Shown: positions 16,470 to 25,072 of the stretch, piece by piece
Layout: each line of letters starts with the position of its first letter
How positions within the stretch are numbered: position 1 is the stretch's first letter
NCBI GenBank assembly: GCA_964571135.1
Contig: CAZMZW010000005.1
Coordinates: 1 to 64,000, forward strand
Direction of reading: 5' to 3'
DNA: 64,000 nucleotides
Origin: CAZMZW01 sp964571135
Lineage (GTDB): Bacteria; Chloroflexota; Anaerolineae; Anaerolineales; Anaerolineaceae
Position numbers and translations under genes: made by a program
The notes under the pieces: model-generated
Databases searched by the model: none
What the model was told of the DNA's origin: nothing
The model's input: only the letters and a program-made list of their open reading frames with translations

Positions 16470-17237
16470 TTAAACTTCGATATCCGCCACCGATTTTACT
16501 ATCTGGTTTGGCGCGTAGGGAAAATCATCCAACATTTTCATAGTGGTCACACCGCTCAATACCAGGATGGTATCCATGCCGCTTTCAATACCCGCGAGAA
16601 TATCAGTATCCATCCGGTCGCCGACCATGACTGTGTTTTCAGAGTGAACCCCCAGGAAATTGAGGGAGGAGCGGATCATGAATGGATTGGGTTTGCCCAG
16701 GAAGAAGGGGCTTTTTCCGCTGGCTCTTTCGATCAGAGCTGCCATTGCGCCGCAAGCCGGGACAATCCCGTTTTCGGTCGGACCGGTCGGGTCAGGGTTG
16801 GTAGCCAGGAAGCGGGAGCCTTCCCGGATTAATTGCACTGCTTTGGTTACCTGGTGGAAGTTGTAATCGAAGGTTTCACCCAGGACCACAAAGTCCGGTT
16901 TATCGGGTGTGAGAATATAGCCGGCATTATGGATGGCCACGTTGAGCCCGCTTTCGCCGATCACGAACGCATTTCCTTTTTCCTTCTGCAGTTTCATAAA
17001 ATTGGCGGTTGCCATTGCCGAAGTAAAAATATTGCTCTTTTCCACATCAATTCCGGTCACTTGCAGGCGGTGAGCCAGATCAATAGGGGTATAAATTGAG
17101 TTATTGGTAAGGATCAGGAATTTGATCTTCTTGGCTTTTAAGTTATTAATAAAGGTATCAGCTCCCGGGATGAGCTTTTTGCCATGGATAAGAACGCCAT
17201 CCATGTCAATTAAAAAATTTTTCTTTTCAACTTTCAT
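16470..17237 (-). CDS. HAD-superfamily subfamily IIA hydrolase (NagD/Pgp-like phosphatase)
   Basis: A 255-residue HAD phosphatase. Motif I is IDMDGVL near residues 10-16, motif II is the LTNNS segment near residue 58, and motif III is the lysine in FLGKPNPFMI near residue 182. Motif IV is VMVGDRMDTDILAG near residue 205. The C2 cap lies between motifs II and III. The GPTENGIVPACGAMAAL segment is typical of NagD/AraL/4-nitrophenylphosphatase relatives. It probably dephosphorylates a sugar phosphate or nucleotide. It lies downstream of the aldolase on the same strand, separated by a strong terminator. Confidence 0.87.
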   Translation of the reverse strand: MKVEKKNFLIDMDGVLIHGKKLIPGADTFINNLKAKKIKFLILTNNSIYTPIDLAHRLQVTGIDVEKSNIFTSAMATANFMKLQKEKGNAFVIGESGLNVAIHNAGYILTPDKPDFVVLGETFDYNFHQVTKAVQLIREGSRFLATNPDPTGPTENGIVPACGAMAALIERASGKSPFFLGKPNPFMIRSSLNFLGVHSENTVMVGDRMDTDILAGIESGMDTILVLSGVTTMKMLDDFPYAPNQIVKSVADIEV

Positions 17238-17297
17238 TTTTCACCTGTTACTTTGCTTTTCCTATTATAAATTGTAGTGTATTTTTTGTATTTATTA

Positions 17298-17332
17298 CAA
17301 AAAGAACCCTCATTGTTGTGAGGGTTCTTTGG
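17298..17332 (-). terminator. Intrinsic terminator between aldolase and HAD phosphatase
   Basis: A 12-bp perfect stem AAAGAACCCTCA/TGAGGGTTCTTT (17301-17312 with 17319-17330) and a six-base loop. Read on the minus strand it lies 25 bases past the aldolase stop and is followed by TTGTAATAAATA. It could work in both directions. Confidence 0.8.
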
Positions 17333-17356
17333 GTTGATCGTTATCGCTAAATGATT

Positions 17357-18310
17357 CTACGAGGTAACTACCATTTTTCTCACGTTTTCCAACTGCCCGG
17401 CGCTGCCGAGATAGTTGTTCTTTTGAACGATGAATTTGGCATATTCATCAATAAAGATCTGTCCGGGTTTGCGCAGATCAAAACCCTCCGGATGTTTCAG
17501 GAAATATTCGCGGTGGACGCGGGTCCACACCAGGCGGCCATCGGTATCGATATTGATCTTGGTCACACCCAATTCCGCGGCGTGTTTGAATTGCATGGCA
17601 TCCACCCCCTTGGCACCCTGCAGTTTACCTCCGGCGGCATTGATGCGGGCAACTTCTTCCTGGGGAACCGAGCTGCTGCCATGCATTACCAGGGGGAAAT
17701 CGGGCAGCTTCTTCTGAATTTCAGTCAAAACGTCGAAATGCAGGCTTTGCGAACCGGAGAATTTAAAGGCGCCGTGGCTTGTACCAATGGCAATTGCCAG
17801 TGAGTCACAGCCGGAGCGGTCCACGAATTCCCTGGCCTGTTCAGGATTGGTCAATTTTGCTCCCGCTTCACTGACCTGAATGTGTTCTTCCACGCCGCCC
17901 AACTGACCCAATTCGGCTTCGACGACGATGCCTTTGGCGTGGGCAGCATCCACAACCCGTTTGGTGGTGGCGATGTTGTTATCAAAACTTTCACTGCTGG
18001 CATCGATCATCACGGAGCTGTAAAAACCGCTGTTGATGCAATCGAAGCAGGTGGCTTCATCTCCATGGTCGAGATGAACAGCAAAAATTGCCTGGGGAAA
18101 GACCTCGTCTGCGCTGCGGATCATACCTTCCATCATGGTCTTTGTGGAATATTCCCGCGCACCTTTGCTGATCTGAATGATGAAAGGCGCCTGGCTGTCG
18201 AGGCAGCCGTGGAATAGACCCAGGGTTTGTTCCAGGTTGTTGATATTATATGCGCCAATGGCATATTTACCATAGGCAGCCTGAAATAATTTTTTGGTAG
18301 TGACGATCAT
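17357..18310 (-). CDS. Class II ketose-bisphosphate aldolase (fructose/tagatose-bisphosphate type)
   Basis: A 317-residue zinc aldolase that splits a ketose 1,6-bisphosphate into dihydroxyacetone phosphate and glyceraldehyde 3-phosphate. FAVHLDHGD (residues about 76-84) carries the catalytic aspartate and a zinc histidine. ATGTSHGAFK-like GTSHGAFKFSG and VMHGSSSVPQEE provide further zinc and phosphate sites, and KINIDTDGRL closes the barrel. The ATG at 18310 is chosen because AAGGAG lies just upstream; a longer frame exists but adds improbable residues. It is divergent from the UroD-like gene, with 130 bases between. Confidence 0.9.
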   Translation of the reverse strand: MIVTTKKLFQAAYGKYAIGAYNINNLEQTLGLFHGCLDSQAPFIIQISKGAREYSTKTMMEGMIRSADEVFPQAIFAVHLDHGDEATCFDCINSGFYSSVMIDASSESFDNNIATTKRVVDAAHAKGIVVEAELGQLGGVEEHIQVSEAGAKLTNPEQAREFVDRSGCDSLAIAIGTSHGAFKFSGSQSLHFDVLTEIQKKLPDFPLVMHGSSSVPQEEVARINAAGGKLQGAKGVDAMQFKHAAELGVTKINIDTDGRLVWTRVHREYFLKHPEGFDLRKPGQIFIDEYAKFIVQKNNYLGSAGQLENVRKMVVTS

Positions 18311-18440
18311 TAGATTCTCCTTACGAATAAAAGGTTGAGGATAATAATTACAGGAGCCAATTATAAAGCAGAAAAAAGGCAAATAGTAACTTCCAGCGTA
18401 TAATTGGTTGTCTTTTAAACAGATTCTAAGGAATAAAACC

Positions 18441-19628
18441 ATGGCAACAAATTCATTATCATCCCGTGAGAAAATGCTGGCTGCATTGAATAATGAGCAG
18501 GTCAATCAAACGCCCTGCAGTTTTATGCTTTATAAAGGCTTATTGGAAAATAGTGATAATTACCTTGATTTTCTGCAAAAGCAGATCAATTTGGGTTTGG
18601 ACGTTTATGCGATGATCCCACCCAGAAACCCAAAATTGAATAATGACACCTATAACCTGCATGGTATGCCGGTGGTTTTTGATCCTGCAGTGGAAGTAAA
18701 AGAATGGATCGAACGCAGGGATAATGAAATATATCCGATCATGGTGAAGGAATATCAAACTCCAGCTGGAAAACTAAGGGCGGAAGTACGACAAACTGAT
18801 GATTGGCGATGGGGCAATCATGTGCCAATATTCGATGATTACATCAATCCACGCTCTTTGAAATACATTATCAATGAACCCAATGATTTGAATGCGCTCA
18901 GATATTTGCTAAAACCGCCAAGTACTAAGGAAATAGAGAACACCCTCAGTGAATCGCAACCTGTTATTGAATTTGCAAACAATAACAACCTGCTCAGGTT
19001 GGGTGGTTGGGGGATTGGTGCAGATATGCTGGGTTGGATTTATGGGTTCGAGAATATGGTATTTGCGGCTTTTGACCAGCCCAAATTCTTACATAAGATG
19101 TTGGATTTAATTTCTGAATGGAATCAAACACGCATGAAAGCGCTTCTAGAAATTGGAGTGGATCTCTACATCAAACGGTCCTGGTATGAAACCTGTAATT
19201 TCTGGTCTCCCAAATCATTCAAAGAATTTTTATTGCCGATCATTAAAGAAGAAGCAGCGCTTGCTCACCAATACAATACGAAATTTGGGTATATAGCTAC
19301 CGACAAAGTATCCCCGCTGCTTCCAATTTTGGCTGAGGCAGGGATTGATGTTTTGATCGGGGTTGATCCACATACCTACAATCTAAGTGATACAAAAAAA
19401 ATAATGGGCGGAAAGGTATGTTTGTGGGGCGGGGTGAATGGCCACCTAACTGTTGAATTGGGTTCAGAAGAGCAAACACGGGCTGAGGTTCAGAATGCCA
19501 TGCGGGAATTGAGCCCGGGCGGTGGATTTATTCTCTCACCCGTTGATAATGTCCGGGAAGATAATGATCAATCAAGGCGGAATGTCAAAGCGCTAATAGA
19601 TGAATGGAGTAAGCTCGATAAAAGATAA
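18441..19628 (+). CDS. Uroporphyrinogen decarboxylase-like protein (UroD/MtaA superfamily)
   Basis: A 395-residue UroD-fold protein. The opening SSREKMLAALNNEQVNQTP is the standard start of this superfamily. The middle reads LLRLGGWGIGADMLGWIYG, and the C-terminal barrel strands are VDVLIGVDP-like IDVLIGVDPHTYN and GGGFILSPVDNV. It is not a haem enzyme in the narrow sense. The HxC zinc motif of MtaA-type methyltransferases is replaced by YIATD and the later cysteine is absent. AAGGAATAAAACC precedes the ATG at 18441. Its place near sugar kinases and oxidoreductases suggests a carbohydrate-linked role that is not yet defined. Confidence 0.8.
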   Translation: MATNSLSSREKMLAALNNEQVNQTPCSFMLYKGLLENSDNYLDFLQKQINLGLDVYAMIPPRNPKLNNDTYNLHGMPVVFDPAVEVKEWIERRDNEIYPIMVKEYQTPAGKLRAEVRQTDDWRWGNHVPIFDDYINPRSLKYIINEPNDLNALRYLLKPPSTKEIENTLSESQPVIEFANNNNLLRLGGWGIGADMLGWIYGFENMVFAAFDQPKFLHKMLDLISEWNQTRMKALLEIGVDLYIKRSWYETCNFWSPKSFKEFLLPIIKEEAALAHQYNTKFGYIATDKVSPLLPILAEAGIDVLIGVDPHTYNLSDTKKIMGGKVCLWGGVNGHLTVELGSEEQTRAEVQNAMRELSPGGGFILSPVDNVREDNDQSRRNVKALIDEWSKLDKR

Positions 19629-19693
19629 AGATTGCCTGCCTGGTTTCAAATTGTCGTGTCAAAACCGGTGATAGAGGATTGGCGATCCATTTT

Positions 19694-20671
19694 TTATTTT
19701 GCTTGATCTTCCTTTATTTGAGCCCAGATGGCTGATCCCAAAATACCCGCCTTATCGCCCAATTTTGCCGATACAACCTTGATTTTTTCCTTGGGCATTA
19801 CAAAAATTCGCTCCTGGATGGTTCGGCGAATGGGGTCTAAAAGCAGCTCACCCACTGAAGCAACACCTCCCCCAATAACGATTCGTTCCGGGCCAGTGGC
19901 TAAAGAAATATTAGCGGCGGCGATTCCGATAAGTTTACCTACATGCGCATAGATTTCTTTGGCGATCAGATCGCCCTTATTTGCAGCCTTGGCAATAACT
20001 TGAGGGGTGATCTTATTTAGGTCATACGCTACCAATTCTCCAATCAATGTCGTACGACCCTGTATGACAGCTTTGATCCCCATGGCAGCAATCGCAGGTC
20101 CGGAAGCATAAGCTTCCAGGCAGCCATGATTGCCGCACCCACATTGGGGACCGTCAGGGTCAACCATCGTATGACCCAACTCGCCGGCTGTGCCATTTAT
20201 TCCCATTACTAAATTATTATTTATAACCACACCGCCGCCAATGCCTGTACCAATAGCGAAGCAAATCATGCTGGATGCACCTTTGCCAGCGCCAAATTTC
20301 CATTCACCCAAAGTGATTGAGCGCACATCGTTGATCAAATAAACTGGTAACCCAATGGATGTATTGATATTTTTGCTGAGCGGGACGTTCTTCCACCCAT
20401 CAAATAAATTTGGTAGGAATAATACCAATCCTTTTTCTGGATCCAGAACACCTGGGACACCAATGCCAATTCCATTAATTTCTGATTTGGATAATCCGCT
20501 GCGTCTGATGACATCTTCAAATAAACCCACCATCCGGTCCATAACCGCTTGATGACCCTCGCGCGCCAGGGTGGGAGTGGATAATAAATGGGTCACCTTC
20601 CCTGTTTGAGTATCAACAAATCCTGCCCTTAAATTTGTGCCACCCAGATCACAGCCAATCGTAAAACTCAT
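19694..20671 (-). CDS. ROK-family sugar kinase (glucokinase-like)
   Basis: A 325-residue ROK kinase. It phosphorylates a hexose or amino sugar with ATP. The N-terminal phosphate loop is IGCDLGGTNLRAGFVD, and AIGTGIGGGVVINN gives the second nucleotide motif. The ROK signature follows, with the zinc ligands HTMVDPDGPQCGCGNHGC and then EAYASG. RIVIGGGVASVGELL is near the C-terminus. A glucokinase annotation is plausible, but the neighbours (TIM-barrel epimerase and Gfo/Idh/MocA oxidoreductase, same strand, 70-base gaps) suggest another hexose or an oxidised derivative. Confidence 0.9.
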   Translation of the reverse strand: MSFTIGCDLGGTNLRAGFVDTQTGKVTHLLSTPTLAREGHQAVMDRMVGLFEDVIRRSGLSKSEINGIGIGVPGVLDPEKGLVLFLPNLFDGWKNVPLSKNINTSIGLPVYLINDVRSITLGEWKFGAGKGASSMICFAIGTGIGGGVVINNNLVMGINGTAGELGHTMVDPDGPQCGCGNHGCLEAYASGPAIAAMGIKAVIQGRTTLIGELVAYDLNKITPQVIAKAANKGDLIAKEIYAHVGKLIGIAAANISLATGPERIVIGGGVASVGELLLDPIRRTIQERIFVMPKEKIKVVSAKLGDKAGILGSAIWAQIKEDQAK

Positions 20672-20743
20672 TTTATTTGTCTTCCTTAATATAGTAATGT
20701 TGAAATGTTCACTATGTTTAACGTTCTCAATTGATGAAATGAT

Positions 20744-21658
20744 TCAATGGATATACGGGCGAAGAGCATCACGAGCAATTAAGAAACCACGTTTTACAAG
20801 CTCTTCATTTCCCTCGAAATTTCGATCTTCGTGTTCGATGCTGATCACACGGTCATATCCTGCTGCATATAATGCGGCAATGAATTTATCCCAGCGCATA
20901 TCTCCCAATCCTGGAAGACGCGGGATTTGCCAACCCATTCCCTGGGAAAGCACTCCATGGCTGTAGACACCATCCCAGTCGATCATCAGATCTTTGGCAT
21001 GCACATGGAAAATCCGTTGGCCAAATTCACGTACCACCCTTTGATAATCGATCATCTGCAATACCAGATGCGAGGGATCCAAGTTGAGACCAAAATTATC
21101 ATCGGGTATGATTTCCCACATTCTGCGCCAAATTGCCGGTGTGCTGGCTAAATTCTTTCCTCCTGGCCATTCATCATTGCTGAAAATCATAGGGCAATTT
21201 TCGATGGCGATTTTTACATTATGCTTGCCGGCAAAATGAACAATATCAGGCCAGACCCTGGCATAGGTTTCAAAATTTTGTTCAATATTTTTATGCTGGT
21301 CCTTACCAATAAATGTACCAACGATGTCAACACCTAAAATTTCAGCAGCTTCGATCACTTTTTTCAAATGGCTGACAGCCAGATTTTGCATTTCGGGATC
21401 AGGATCAAGTGGGTTGGGATAATACCCCAACGCGGAAATATTCAATTTATATTTCTTTAATAAGGCATTGATTTGGATTACTTTTTCAGGAATTAGATTC
21501 ATCACGTCGATATGGGTTACGCCCGCATAGCGACGCTCAGCTTTGCTCAATGGCCAACATGCGACCTCCAGGGTCTCAAAACCGTTATCTGACGCCCAAG
21601 GCGCAATTTCTTCAAGGGATTTTTCCGGGAAAGCAGCTGTAAATAAACCTAATTTCAT
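20744..21658 (-). CDS. Sugar phosphate isomerase/epimerase (xylose isomerase-like TIM barrel)
   Basis: A 304-residue AP-endonuclease-2/xylose-isomerase-like TIM barrel. It opens MKLGLFTAAFPEKSLEEIAPWA. Metal-site elements are VKIAIENCP (glutamate), FGLNLDPSHL (aspartate and histidine), RIFHVHAKD (histidines) and VISIEHEDR (glutamate), in the order seen in IolE/IolH/FrlC-like epimerases. It likely interconverts a keto sugar or keto-inositol. It is the second gene of a Gfo/Idh/MocA - epimerase - ROK run on the minus strand, only 16 bases after the oxidoreductase stop, so it is co-transcribed. Confidence 0.87.
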   Translation of the reverse strand: MKLGLFTAAFPEKSLEEIAPWASDNGFETLEVACWPLSKAERRYAGVTHIDVMNLIPEKVIQINALLKKYKLNISALGYYPNPLDPDPEMQNLAVSHLKKVIEAAEILGVDIVGTFIGKDQHKNIEQNFETYARVWPDIVHFAGKHNVKIAIENCPMIFSNDEWPGGKNLASTPAIWRRMWEIIPDDNFGLNLDPSHLVLQMIDYQRVVREFGQRIFHVHAKDLMIDWDGVYSHGVLSQGMGWQIPRLPGLGDMRWDKFIAALYAAGYDRVISIEHEDRNFEGNEELVKRGFLIARDALRPYIH

Positions 21659-21674
21659 TTTAAACTCCTCTTAT

Positions 21675-22829
21675 TTATTTGATTGTGATCCAACGTTCTT
21701 CTTTGGCACTCTGCGCAATGGCTTCGCAAAGGACCAATTCATAATGTCCATCGGCAAATGTTGGAAAGTCGGGGATTGCATTAAAGTCCCCCTTTCGAAT
21801 ATACGCGTAAATCTTTGCGAAAATTTGCTTAAATGTATCCGGGAAACCTTCATTATGACCACCTGGATAAGAAACAATCTTTCTCGCGTCAGCCGATAAT
21901 AAGGAAGGATCTTTCAATAATAGCTCGTTTGGTTTATCGCGATGCCCGATCCACAGCTCATTTGGCCTTTCGGATTCAAAAGCGATGGATGATTTTGAGC
22001 CATCAATTTCAAAATATAAACGATTCTTTCTGCCTGCGCTGACCTGTGAAACGGTAAGTACACCTTTTGCGCCATTTTCATAACGCAGCAAGATGGATGC
22101 GTAATCCTCTGTAGAGATTGGCTGGTCAACATAATCGTCGGGTTTGAGCAATTTCCCGGTATAGGTTTCAACAGGCCTGGATGGTTTTTTCCGCGTGGGA
22201 AGGAAGGTTTTAAAATCCGCCATTACCGCACTAATTTTTAGACCGGTAATAAATGTGGTTAGATCGAGCCAGTGCGAACCAATATCAGCCACTGCACGCA
22301 GAGTACCACCCAGCTTTGGTTCAAGACGCCAATTCCAATCCGTTTCCAGAAGAAGCCAATCTTGCAGATATGAGCCGTGAACACTAAATACCTTGCCCAT
22401 TTCCCCTGATTGAACCAGGCTGTGGGCGTGGTGGCAAATGGGGTAGAACCGCAAATTAAAATTAATGGCATTGACCAGTTTTTTTTCGGAAGCCAATTTA
22501 ACCAATTCAGCGGATTCCTGTGAGTCCATCGCCAAGGGTTTTTCGCAGATCACATGTTTTCCTGCAAGCAAAGCGGCTTTAGCTTGAGGAAAATGTAATA
22601 AATTAGGAGTAGCTAAATGAACAACAGAAATCTCCGGGTCTGCAAGCATCGCGTCAAAGGTTGGATAAGCTTTCTCAATTCCAAGTTCTGCAGCCTTTAG
22701 TTGGGTTAATTCCATGTTGGCTTCCGCCAATCCAATTACTTTAATATTATTACGCCGCAAGGCCTCTAAATGGGCTGGTCCAATAAAACCCGTTCCGGCA
22801 AGGCCAACTTTGATCTCATTTGTACTCAT
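21675..22829 (-). CDS. Gfo/Idh/MocA-family oxidoreductase
   Basis: A 384-residue NAD(P)-dependent sugar dehydrogenase. The N-terminal Rossmann fold has GTGFIG at residues about 12-17, and the family EKP motif is at residues 96-98 (VICEKPLAMDS). The C-terminal alpha/beta domain has ADIGSHWLDL with the catalytic-region histidine. It probably oxidises a hydroxyl of a sugar or cyclitol; keto products would suit the epimerase encoded next. It is the first gene of the minus-strand run, with the GntR regulator just upstream on the same strand (88 bases apart). Confidence 0.88.
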   Translation of the reverse strand: MSTNEIKVGLAGTGFIGPAHLEALRRNNIKVIGLAEANMELTQLKAAELGIEKAYPTFDAMLADPEISVVHLATPNLLHFPQAKAALLAGKHVICEKPLAMDSQESAELVKLASEKKLVNAINFNLRFYPICHHAHSLVQSGEMGKVFSVHGSYLQDWLLLETDWNWRLEPKLGGTLRAVADIGSHWLDLTTFITGLKISAVMADFKTFLPTRKKPSRPVETYTGKLLKPDDYVDQPISTEDYASILLRYENGAKGVLTVSQVSAGRKNRLYFEIDGSKSSIAFESERPNELWIGHRDKPNELLLKDPSLLSADARKIVSYPGGHNEGFPDTFKQIFAKIYAYIRKGDFNAIPDFPTFADGHYELVLCEAIAQSAKEERWITIK

Positions 22830-22917
22830 AGAAATCTCCCTGTGTTATAACGGTCAATTGAGCATGTTTGAAATTAAATTATATTCTAGATAATGTATGC
22901 CCATTTTGGCAAAACAA

Positions 22918-23709
22918 TTAAATTGAGATTCGCTTGCTTCCCATATACCTGAAACGAACGCTGTATTCGTATTGGTCAGCTCTGAAAAAACTTGTCGTAG
23001 CTTCAATCGGTTCTCCATTGGCTAAAAACGTAATCGATTTCTCAAGCAGCAGAGGATCTCCCGTTTTAATTTCCAGCAATTTTGCAATAGCTTCGGTGGA
23101 TATAACCGCATTTACCACATGATAGATCTCGGATATCTCCAAACCATAGACTTCGGTTATGACCCGGAATAATGATTCTTCCGTAAAATCATGTTTATCC
23201 AAATCTGGACAGCGCTCAGTCAATATGATTGCCTGCTGCAAGCCAATCGGAACCTCATCTCCATACCTTAGACGGTTCAGATGTAAACAAGTTGCTCCTA
23301 ACTTATTTTGAAAACAGCGAGGTGCTCTTTCATCAATCACTTCATTGGAAATATTTAATACCCTTGAACTGGTTTTTTTACCGAGATCTGCCATCTCCTG
23401 TGAAAAACTGCGGTCTAAAAAGAAATCATTCCTGATTTTTTTTTCACAAACAAATGTACCGCGGCCGGAAAATCGTTCAATTAATCCTTCCTCAACTAAT
23501 TGAGACATAGCCTGGCGTAGGGTCTGACGCCCAATATTAAGGGATTGTGCCAGCTCAATCTCTGTCGGCATAAGTTCCCCTTGCACAAAAACTTCTTTAA
23601 TGATCAAATCGCGAATAAATATATACGCTTGGTGGTAAAGGGGAATAGGACTATGGGGATCAAAACGTGCTTTGCTCAATTCAGTTTGAATAGTTTTTGA
23701 CATTTCCAT
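22918..23709 (-). CDS. GntR-family transcriptional regulator with UTRA domain (HutC type)
   Basis: A 263-residue repressor. Residues about 15-90 form the GntR winged helix, with the recognition region LNIGRQTLRQAMSQLVEEGLIE and the wing RFSGRGTFV. The rest is a UTRA ligand-binding domain (SSRVLNISNEV, LHLNRLRYGDEVPIGLQQ, GDPLLLEKSITF, EATTSFFRADQYEY), as in HutC, NagR and FrlR, which bind small sugars or amino acids. It is divergent from the SIS-domain gene. A strong promoter and a CGTATG/CATACG inverted repeat lie between them, which suggests control of the SIS operon. An internal ATG at 23703 is an alternative start. Confidence 0.9.
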   Translation of the reverse strand: MEMSKTIQTELSKARFDPHSPIPLYHQAYIFIRDLIIKEVFVQGELMPTEIELAQSLNIGRQTLRQAMSQLVEEGLIERFSGRGTFVCEKKIRNDFFLDRSFSQEMADLGKKTSSRVLNISNEVIDERAPRCFQNKLGATCLHLNRLRYGDEVPIGLQQAIILTERCPDLDKHDFTEESLFRVITEVYGLEISEIYHVVNAVISTEAIAKLLEIKTGDPLLLEKSITFLANGEPIEATTSFFRADQYEYSVRFRYMGSKRISI

Positions 23710-23835
23710 GAGAGCTATTTGTTCAAATTGTAATATCGGAATATTGATTTAATCATAGGAGACTAACTAAGAAAAGGTCTGTATAACCACTGGTTGTATT
23801 AATTAAGCATTTTCGTTGCCATTAGATTGAAAAAG

Positions 23836-23864
23836 TTGACATTCGTATGGTTTTATTGTAGAAT
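23836..23864 (+). promoter_or_regulatory. Sigma-70 promoter for the SIS-domain gene/operon
   Basis: TTGACA at 23836-23841 and TAGAAT at 23859-23864 are separated by exactly 17 bases. This is the best consensus promoter in the window. It drives transcription towards 23962, leaving a leader of about 90 bases. Confidence 0.75.
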
Positions 23865-23883
23865 GAAAATCCGAACATACGGA
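23844..23883. promoter_or_regulatory. Candidate GntR/UTRA operator
   Basis: CGTATG at 23844-23849 lies within the promoter spacer and its complement CATACG at 23876-23881 lies near the expected transcription start. The second half sits in a local palindrome TCCG-N6-CGGA (23870-23883). Placement across the promoter fits repression by the divergently encoded GntR protein. This is inference from position. Confidence 0.45.
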
Positions 23884-23961
23884 CAATAAAAGTATAGCAT
23901 AAATCGAAAAATGCAAGCGTTAAAATAGGTTCAAAATTCAAGGATCATCCTTTAATAAAAA

Positions 23962-25002
23962 ATGGCAAAAAATTCTTATTTACAAGATATCCTCGATCAA
24001 CCAATTTTTCTTCGTTTAGCTCTAAAAGACTATCCAATCAATGAGATCGGGTCACTTTTTACAAGATTAAAAGCGGGGGAATTCAAGAAAATAATTCTGA
24101 CCGGCCATGGCTCATCCTATAATTCACTTTATCCTGCTTTCCTGCAATTATGTATCCAATCAATTCCTGTTGCAATTTGGCAGACTGCTGAATTGCTCCA
24201 TTATGGTTTCAATCAAGTTGACTCAGATACCTTATTGATCGCAAATTCCCAATCTGGCAGAAGTGCTGAGGTTAAGAGCTTGATTGGGAAAATTAAAAAT
24301 CATCGGCCGGCCTGTTTATTGGGTATGACCAACGACCTTCAAAGTGACCTTGGAAAAAAATCAGACGTTGTCGTTAATCTAAGTGCGGGCGAAGAGTATG
24401 GGATTGCATCCAAGACGTATATAAATTCCTTGTGCTTATCCACTCTTTTCGCTGTTCAACTTTGTGGGGAAAAAATCACTGATGCAACGGAAAAGATGCA
24501 ATTCGCTGGCGACGCTATGCAAGAATATTTAGCCAGCTGGCAAACCAGGATAGGCGAGATTGAAAACCTGTATGGAAAAATCCAAAATACGGTCATCATT
24601 GGGCGGGGGCCATCTATGGCTGCTGCGTTTAATGGAGCTTTGAATCAAAAAGAAGCCGCACGGTTATTTACTGAGGGTATGAACGCTGGAGAATTCCGCC
24701 ATGGTCCTTTGGAAATAGTCGATTCTAATATTACCCTGATGATCGTTGAGGGAGATAAGAAAACATCCGAATTTAATTCTGCTTTAGCCTTAGAGGTGGG
24801 TCAAAACGGGGGCAAGGTGATATGGGTCGGCAATAATCCTCCGCTAGATATTCCATCAATAAAGATCCCTGAAGTGGCAGAAATCGCCAGGCCGTTGGTT
24901 GAAGCACTACCCTTTGAATTGATCGCATACACTCTTGCCCGTCGCCAAAATATTGAAGCCGGAAAATTTCGATATATTGGTAAAGTTGTGTTAAAAGAAT
25001 AA
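23962..25002 (+). CDS. SIS-domain sugar isomerase/deglycase (GlmS/AgaS/FrlB-like)
   Basis: A 346-residue protein with two SIS domains, equal to the isomerase half of GlmS without the glutaminase. SIS-1 has LTGHGSSYNSL and ANSQSGRSAEVKSL; SIS-2 has IIGRGPSMAAAFNGAL. The EGMNAGEFRHGPLEIVD segment carries the GlmS-like glutamate and histidine. Such stand-alone proteins deaminate or isomerise amino-sugar phosphates or split fructosamine 6-phosphates. It is the first gene of a plus-strand run with a Gfo/Idh/MocA oxidoreductase and a ROK kinase, and is divergent from the GntR/UTRA repressor, as in fructosamine (frl) loci. Substrate unproven. Confidence 0.87.
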   Translation: MAKNSYLQDILDQPIFLRLALKDYPINEIGSLFTRLKAGEFKKIILTGHGSSYNSLYPAFLQLCIQSIPVAIWQTAELLHYGFNQVDSDTLLIANSQSGRSAEVKSLIGKIKNHRPACLLGMTNDLQSDLGKKSDVVVNLSAGEEYGIASKTYINSLCLSTLFAVQLCGEKITDATEKMQFAGDAMQEYLASWQTRIGEIENLYGKIQNTVIIGRGPSMAAAFNGALNQKEAARLFTEGMNAGEFRHGPLEIVDSNITLMIVEGDKKTSEFNSALALEVGQNGGKVIWVGNNPPLDIPSIKIPEVAEIARPLVEALPFELIAYTLARRQNIEAGKFRYIGKVVLKE

Positions 25003-25072
25003 CTATCCTAAAATTTGCGTTATATAATTATTTGACTAAAGTAATTCACTAACAAAAAATCAGGAGGCAAAG

